From: an uncultured Bacillota bacterium
GTDB lineage: Bacteria > Bacillota > Clostridia > Peptostreptococcales > Anaerovoracaceae
DNA length: 9,258 bases
Reading direction: 5' to 3'
NCBI GenBank assembly: GCA_959606705.1
Contig: CAUHLX010000095.1
Coordinates: 1-9,258, forward strand
This document shows positions 6,086 to 9,258 of the stretch, one piece after another (the first letter of the stretch is position 1; each line of letters starts with the position of its first letter). A program made the translations under genes and the position numbers. Under the pieces are notes generated by a model. It was not told the DNA's origin and made no database searches. It worked only from the letters and a program-made list of their open reading frames with translations.

Positions 6086-6574
6086 ATGAAAATCCCGACA
6101 ACATTGAAGCATAAACCGGTAGTGGTGGCGGAGAACTACGGAAATATTGACGGAAGGACGGCCTACGATACGGACGCGCAGGGTCTATCCTTGGGATTGG
6201 CTCAGTGGAACGATCGCGGGAAGGTGGATATTTCCGCTAAGGTCTGGCGTTACACCGGGGAGAAGTGGTCTCGACAGTCGGAGGAGCTTCCCCTCCACAG
6301 GGTACTGGACCTGGCGATTTTTGTCTGCCGTACGGAAGCCTATTTTCGAGAGGCTTACCGTTACCCTAAGCTATATGATCCTGAAAATCCTACGATTGAT
6401 CGGGTAGGCTTGCAGGGAGATGCGATGACCATGGAAGTCTGCACGGACAATGAACATATCGATGAGGATATCCAGCTGTTCCGCCAAGCCCTTGCGGATG
6501 ACAGCGAGATGCTGGGCGAACGGTTTGCCACGCTGGCCCGGTTATTGAAGGAAATGGGCTATTCGGGAAGATAG
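6086..6574 (+). CDS. DUF6530-like conserved hypothetical protein
   Basis: This cytoplasmic protein of 162 residues has no signal peptide or membrane span. Distinctive stretches are LSLGLAQWNDRGKVDISAKV, the following WRYTGEKWSRQSEELPLHRV and DLAIFVCR. These match my recollection of a Bacillota family named DUF6530, which has no assigned function; the name needs a profile search. A possible TTG start at 6071 is rejected because it overlaps the GGAGG site (6073-6077), which sits 8 nt before the ATG at 6086. It has a strong promoter and a repeat array upstream. The next gene, a small GIY-YIG-type protein, begins 31 bp later and is probably in the same transcript. Confidence 0.78.
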   Translation: MKIPTTLKHKPVVVAENYGNIDGRTAYDTDAQGLSLGLAQWNDRGKVDISAKVWRYTGEKWSRQSEELPLHRVLDLAIFVCRTEAYFREAYRYPKLYDPENPTIDRVGLQGDAMTMEVCTDNEHIDEDIQLFRQALADDSEMLGERFATLARLLKEMGYSGR

Positions 6575-6605
6575 GGACTTGGATAATGAAATGGAGTGGA
6601 GTAAA

Positions 6606-6950
6606 ATGGAGAAACAACGGAAAAAGGAATTGATCGACGCGTATAAACAGCGTCCGGTGAAAGGCGGGGTGTTCCGCATTCTCAATACGGTAAACGGGAA
6701 GGTGCTGATTAAAGCGGCGATCAATCTCGAAGCCGAGCAGAATAAATTTGAATTTGCACGGAAGACGGAAACGATGTATTACACCTTAGCCAAGGACTGG
6801 AACGAAGTGGGAGGCGAAGCCTTCGCTTTTGAGATTTTGGAGGAAACGGAGCAGAAAGCGGACGAGCGTCCGGCGATGTTTAAGGATCGACTGAAGAAGA
6901 TGGAAGAAAAATGGAAAGAGCAGATAGACAAGGAGCTGCTCTATTCGTAA
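6606..6950 (+). CDS. Small GIY-YIG-type protein with degenerate motifs
   Basis: This 114-residue protein is rich in Lys and Glu. GGVFRILN (about 20-27) followed by KVLIKAAINLEAEQNKFEFA matches the pattern of a Bacillota GIY-YIG subfamily (relatives of the LuxR-associated GIY-YIG domain), and the conserved WNE...F.FEILE segment is also present. The canonical GIY and YIG triplets are replaced by GVF and LIK, so nuclease activity is doubtful. The C terminus (about 80-114) is a charged helix that could be a coiled coil. I reject a TTG start at 6579; GGAG at 6593-6596 is well spaced for the ATG at 6606. It is likely co-transcribed with the DUF6530-like gene. Function is unknown. Confidence 0.72.
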   Translation: MEKQRKKELIDAYKQRPVKGGVFRILNTVNGKVLIKAAINLEAEQNKFEFARKTETMYYTLAKDWNEVGGEAFAFEILEETEQKADERPAMFKDRLKKMEEKWKEQIDKELLYS

Positions 6951-7032
6951 TAATTTGGAGATGGGCCGGAGCTGTGGGGGAAGAATCGGTCCGCTTCGAG
7001 GGGCAGGATGAGGGAAATTGGGGGAATGACAT

Positions 7033-7827
7033 ATGATATGGAATATTGCAATGCTGGTGATCGGCTTGTTCTGTACGCTTTACTACGTGCTGTGCGCACT
7101 GACGTCGGGACTGGGCACTTCGGCCCTGTGGATTTGGCTCCTGGCGGGGGTCCCCTGTATGATCGCCGGGGGTGTGGGTCTCTCCTTCGAGAAAAAGGGG
7201 ATTGCGCTGCCGCTTTGGCCCTGGCTGTCGGAGACGGGAAAGCTTCTGCTGGTAACGTTACTGGCTCTGTTTCTTCTCGTCGAGGGAATGATCTTGGGAC
7301 ATATGAACGATAAGGGAGAAGCTGGGCTGGATTACATCGTGGTGCTGGGCGCTCAGGTGAGAGGCAGTTCGCCCAGTCCGGCGCTGGCGGGACGAATTGA
7401 GACCGCTTTTCAGTATATGAAAGAAAATCCTCATACCATCGCCATCGTATCCGGAGGGAAGGGGGCGGGGGAAGACATCAGCGAGGCGGAGTGTATGGCA
7501 CGGGGGCTGCTAGCGGCCGGGATTTCCGAGGATCGGATATTGAAAGAGGACCGTTCCACCAATACGTCGGAAAATCTGCGATACAGCTTTGATATTCTGC
7601 GAGAGACCATCGGACCGTCAGTGGGTCCTAAGACGGTGGGGGTGGTGACCAGCAACTTCCATGTCTTTCGAGCAATCAAGCTGGCGGAAAAGCAGGCTGC
7701 GGAGATGGAAGATATTCGAGTTTCCGGCATCGCGGCGGAGTTTACCGGAATCAGGCTGCCCCACTACATGGCGAGGGAGTTCTGCTCGATTACGGTGGAT
7801 CTGTTGAAAGGAAATCTGATGGGATGA
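7033..7827 (+). CDS. YdcF/DUF218 family membrane-anchored protein
   Basis: This 264-residue protein has three N-terminal membrane segments (about 4-23, 30-50 and 69-89) followed by a DUF218 domain (about 99-260). Family signatures are DYIVVLGAQV (100-109), IVSGGKG (138-144), EDRSTNTSEN (172-181) and VTSNFHVFRA (205-214). Relatives (SanA, ElyC, YdcF) act in cell-envelope integrity or have unassigned activity, and some bind nucleotide-like ligands. The membrane segments suggest the domain lies outside or at the membrane, but topology is inferred. A G-rich run at 7019-7024 precedes the ATG at suitable distance. A short overlapping ORF from 7008 in another frame is a shadow. It follows the GIY-YIG-type gene by 82 bp and may share its transcript. 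Exact reaction unknown. Confidence 0.9.
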   Translation: MIWNIAMLVIGLFCTLYYVLCALTSGLGTSALWIWLLAGVPCMIAGGVGLSFEKKGIALPLWPWLSETGKLLLVTLLALFLLVEGMILGHMNDKGEAGLDYIVVLGAQVRGSSPSPALAGRIETAFQYMKENPHTIAIVSGGKGAGEDISEAECMARGLLAAGISEDRILKEDRSTNTSENLRYSFDILRETIGPSVGPKTVGVVTSNFHVFRAIKLAEKQAAEMEDIRVSGIAAEFTGIRLPHYMAREFCSITVDLLKGNLMG

Positions 7828-7896
7828 GGGAACGATTGAAAAAGCGGAGTTGTTAATGGGCGGCACTCATAAAACAGCATAGAGTTGTCTTCGGGA

Positions 7897-7935
7897 AAGG
7901 GCCTGCTGCAGAGTTTTATTCTGCAACAGGCCCTT
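7897..7935. terminator. Hairpin terminator between convergent genes
   Basis: AAGGGCCTG (7897-7905) pairs with CAGGCCCTT (7927-7935), and after a one-base mismatch TGCAGA pairs with TCTGCA around a 7-nt loop. The stem of 9 plus 6 bp lies between the converging YdcF-type and WYL genes and could end both. T runs are weak: the nearest plus-strand one (TTTTT) is about ten bases downstream. Confidence 0.65.
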
Positions 7936-8002
7936 ATTAACATCTTTTTCCGTGGCGATAATAGCCCGCAAATCCGTTTGTCCGTTTGTTTAATTCCATA
8001 TA

Positions 8003-8935
8003 TTAACTTTCGTATATAGCAGCTATATCATGTATTCTGCGCTTCATTTTTTCGCGGATATGCGGCGGATCTAAACACTCGCATTTATCTCCAAAACTCA
8101 AAAGAATATCGTAGTGATAGTCGTTCTCTACGAAAGGAAAATCAGCAATGTAATACTCGTTATCGTCTGGAGAAAAATCTTCATAAGTACAGTAATCAAG
8201 CACCCTGTCCATTATGGATTTATGAATACGGATTTTAATTTTCGTTTGTATCGTTGCCCAAATATCATCAAAATCCAACTGCGGTTTTTGATAATCCCGT
8301 GGTGTGAAAATTTCCTGCTGCATTTGTAGGTTTGACATACGGGATAATCTGAACAATCGAAAATCATTTCTTTTGTGACAATACCCTTGTAAATACCAAT
8401 GACTGTTTTTCAATACAAGCTGATACGGCTCGACGATTCGTGCGGTTTTATTTCCGTGGTGGGCTATATATTCAAAGGTCAGCAGCTTGCTTTCCTGCAA
8501 AGCTATTTTGATAAGTTCTAAATATGGTTGTATGTTACTATTGCCTATCCACGGGCTTAAATCTATACATATCTGATTGACTTTTAATTCAATTTCTTTC
8601 GCTCTGTCAGCAGGAATAAAGCTCTTGACTTTCGCAAGAGCGTGTACCAGTTCATCACCTCGTACCATATTTGAGATACTGGAAAGCCCCATCAAAAGAG
8701 CAGAAAGGTCATCAGCCGAAAAAACCTTTTTATCAACCTTGTATTCCTGCATGATTTCAAAACCGCCGCCTACTCCTGATGTCGAGCGAACAGGAATACC
8801 CGCCATGTTGATTGCATCTATATCACGGTAGATTGTGCGGGGCGAAACTTCAAACATATCTGCTAATTCCTGTGCGCCTATCCGCTTTTTATCAAGGAGT
8901 ATCATAATAATGCTAACGAGCCTGTCCACTTTCAT
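8003..8935 (-). CDS. YafY-type WYL-domain transcriptional regulator
   Basis: This 310-residue DNA-binding regulator has an N-terminal winged helix-turn-helix (about 3-57: RLVSIIMILLDKKRIGAQEL, then VSPRTIYRDIDAINMAGIP). The WYL ligand-sensing domain follows (about 140-205), with a literal Trp-Tyr-Leu at 180-182 in NSHWYLQGY. A C-terminal WCX region covers about 225-310. Family members sense small ligands or nucleic acids and usually control the neighbouring divergent gene. I chose the ATG at 8935 over an upstream in-frame TTG (8953), because AAAGGCGG provides the ribosome site in front of the ATG. Base composition is clearly more AT-rich than in the genes before 7900. Target and ligand are inferred at best: probably the isochorismatase-like gene. 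Confidence 0.92.
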   Translation of the reverse strand: MKVDRLVSIIMILLDKKRIGAQELADMFEVSPRTIYRDIDAINMAGIPVRSTSGVGGGFEIMQEYKVDKKVFSADDLSALLMGLSSISNMVRGDELVHALAKVKSFIPADRAKEIELKVNQICIDLSPWIGNSNIQPYLELIKIALQESKLLTFEYIAHHGNKTARIVEPYQLVLKNSHWYLQGYCHKRNDFRLFRLSRMSNLQMQQEIFTPRDYQKPQLDFDDIWATIQTKIKIRIHKSIMDRVLDYCTYEDFSPDDNEYYIADFPFVENDYHYDILLSFGDKCECLDPPHIREKMKRRIHDIAAIYES

Positions 8936-8957
8936 CTGATAGCCGCCTTTCAATTAG

Positions 8958-8983
8958 ATTGTTGCCATACTGTTGTCAGCAAT
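8958..8983. promoter_or_regulatory. Inverted repeat, candidate operator of the WYL regulator
   Basis: ATTGTTGCCA (8958-8967) and TGTCAGCAAT (8974-8983) form an imperfect inverted repeat (8 of 10 positions) with a 6-bp spacer. It lies between the divergent WYL and hydrolase genes, overlapping where the -35 region of the rightward promoter should be. Binding by the neighbouring regulator is inferred. Confidence 0.5.
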
Positions 8984-8987
8984 TGCA

Positions 8988-8996
8988 TGATACAAT
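8988..8996 (+). promoter_or_regulatory. Extended -10 promoter element for the hydrolase gene
   Basis: TGATACAAT contains a TACAAT -10 box (8991-8996) with the TGn extension. No good -35 lies at the right distance, as expected for an extended -10 or activator-dependent promoter. The leader to the ATG at 9038 is about 35 nt. Confidence 0.5.
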
Positions 8997-9037
8997 AAAA
9001 ATGAAAACAAATCAACTGCCTATCAGGAGGAAACACT

Positions 9038-9258
9038 ATGCAGAAAAAAGCTTTAGTCATTATAGATATTCAGAATGACATAACGAAGAATTACAAAGAA
9101 ATTATCTACAATATCAATGCGGCTATTGATTGGGCGGTCAATCATGATATTCATGTTGTTTATATAAGACACGAAAATTTATCAGCGGGCACAAGGACTT
9201 TCAAACCCAATACACATGGGGATGAATTATTTTCAGAATTGAAAATAGTATCAAACAA
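9038..9258 (+). CDS. Isochorismatase-family cysteine hydrolase (partial, N-terminal part)
   Basis: The first 73 residues are visible and the frame runs off the right edge. LVIIDIQNDI (6-15) holds the catalytic Asp10 typical of the isochorismatase-like superfamily. HDIHVVYIRHEN (36-47) is the second beta strand with its following loop, and FKPNTHGDELFSEL fits the substrate-loop region. The catalytic Cys and Lys lie beyond the window, so specificity (isochorismate, nicotinamide, N-carbamoyl compounds or others) cannot be assigned. GGAGG (9026-9030) precedes the ATG by 7 nt. It is divergent from the WYL regulator, which probably controls it. AT-rich codon use matches that regulator. Confidence 0.9.
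   Translation, partial: MQKKALVIIDIQNDITKNYKEIIYNINAAIDWAVNHDIHVVYIRHENLSAGTRTFKPNTHGDELFSELKIVSN

Noticed and set aside
6390..6724. Two short minus-strand ORFs across the DUF6530-like and GIY-YIG-like genes
   Set aside because: They are antisense to better supported genes with proper ribosome sites and have no recognisable content.
6951..7032. Possible structured RNA in the gap before the YdcF-type gene
   Set aside because: No convincing stem or T run could be found in this G-rich 82-bp gap.
7008..7313. 101-codon ORF overlapping the YdcF-type start
   Set aside because: The YdcF frame has membrane segments and DUF218 motifs; this one has neither.
8114..8831. Plus-strand ORFs of 71 and 84 codons inside the WYL gene
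   Set aside because: They are shadows of the WYL gene, whose domains are all intact.

Overview
The window looks like a chromosomal segment of an anaerobic Bacillota (Clostridia-type) organism. It has strong AGGAGG-type ribosome binding sites, sigma-A promoters with 17-bp spacing, and gene families common in strict anaerobes: a RACo-like ferredoxin/ASKHA protein, an Nfu-type protein and a Cys-rich CGGCNP protein. Most genes are moderately GC-rich. A roughly 300-bp intergenic region (about 5755-6085) and the right end (from about 7936) are clearly AT-rich.

Layout. The last 34 codons of an amidohydrolase-like gene (1-102, +) converge on a two-gene minus-strand operon: a MATE transporter (1673-3055), then a RACo-like ferredoxin/ASKHA ATPase (164-1660), closed by a terminator at 112-151. 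The operon has its own promoter at 3209-3237 and a leader of about 150 nt that may hold an attenuator or a small membrane-peptide ORF. A divergent promoter (3272-3300) drives a plus-strand operon of a nucleoside phosphorylase (3327-4091), an Nfu-like iron-sulfur protein (4110-4388) and a small seven-cysteine protein of unknown function (4401-4697). A long hairpin terminator follows at 4728-4792.

An Rpn/PD-(D/E)XK nuclease gene (4783-5751, -) faces that terminator. The AT-rich spacer carries divergent promoters for the Rpn gene and for a rightward group: a DUF6530-like protein (6086-6574), a degenerate GIY-YIG-type protein (6606-6950) and a membrane-anchored YdcF/DUF218 protein (7033-7827). 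Three copies plus one degenerate copy of an 8-bp repeat and a palindrome lie just downstream of the rightward promoter and look like a multi-site operator.

After a hairpin (7897-7935), composition drops to AT-rich. The window ends with a WYL regulator of the YafY type (8003-8935, -) divergent from an isochorismatase-family hydrolase cut by the right edge (9038-9258, +), with an inverted repeat between them that could be the operator. This pair looks like a self-contained, possibly transferred module. I see no rRNA, tRNA, CRISPR array, intact insertion sequence or phage gene. No overtly new multi-gene system is evident. The most interesting leads are the phosphorylase-Nfu-Cys-rich operon, the MATE leader and the repeat operator before the DUF6530-like gene.
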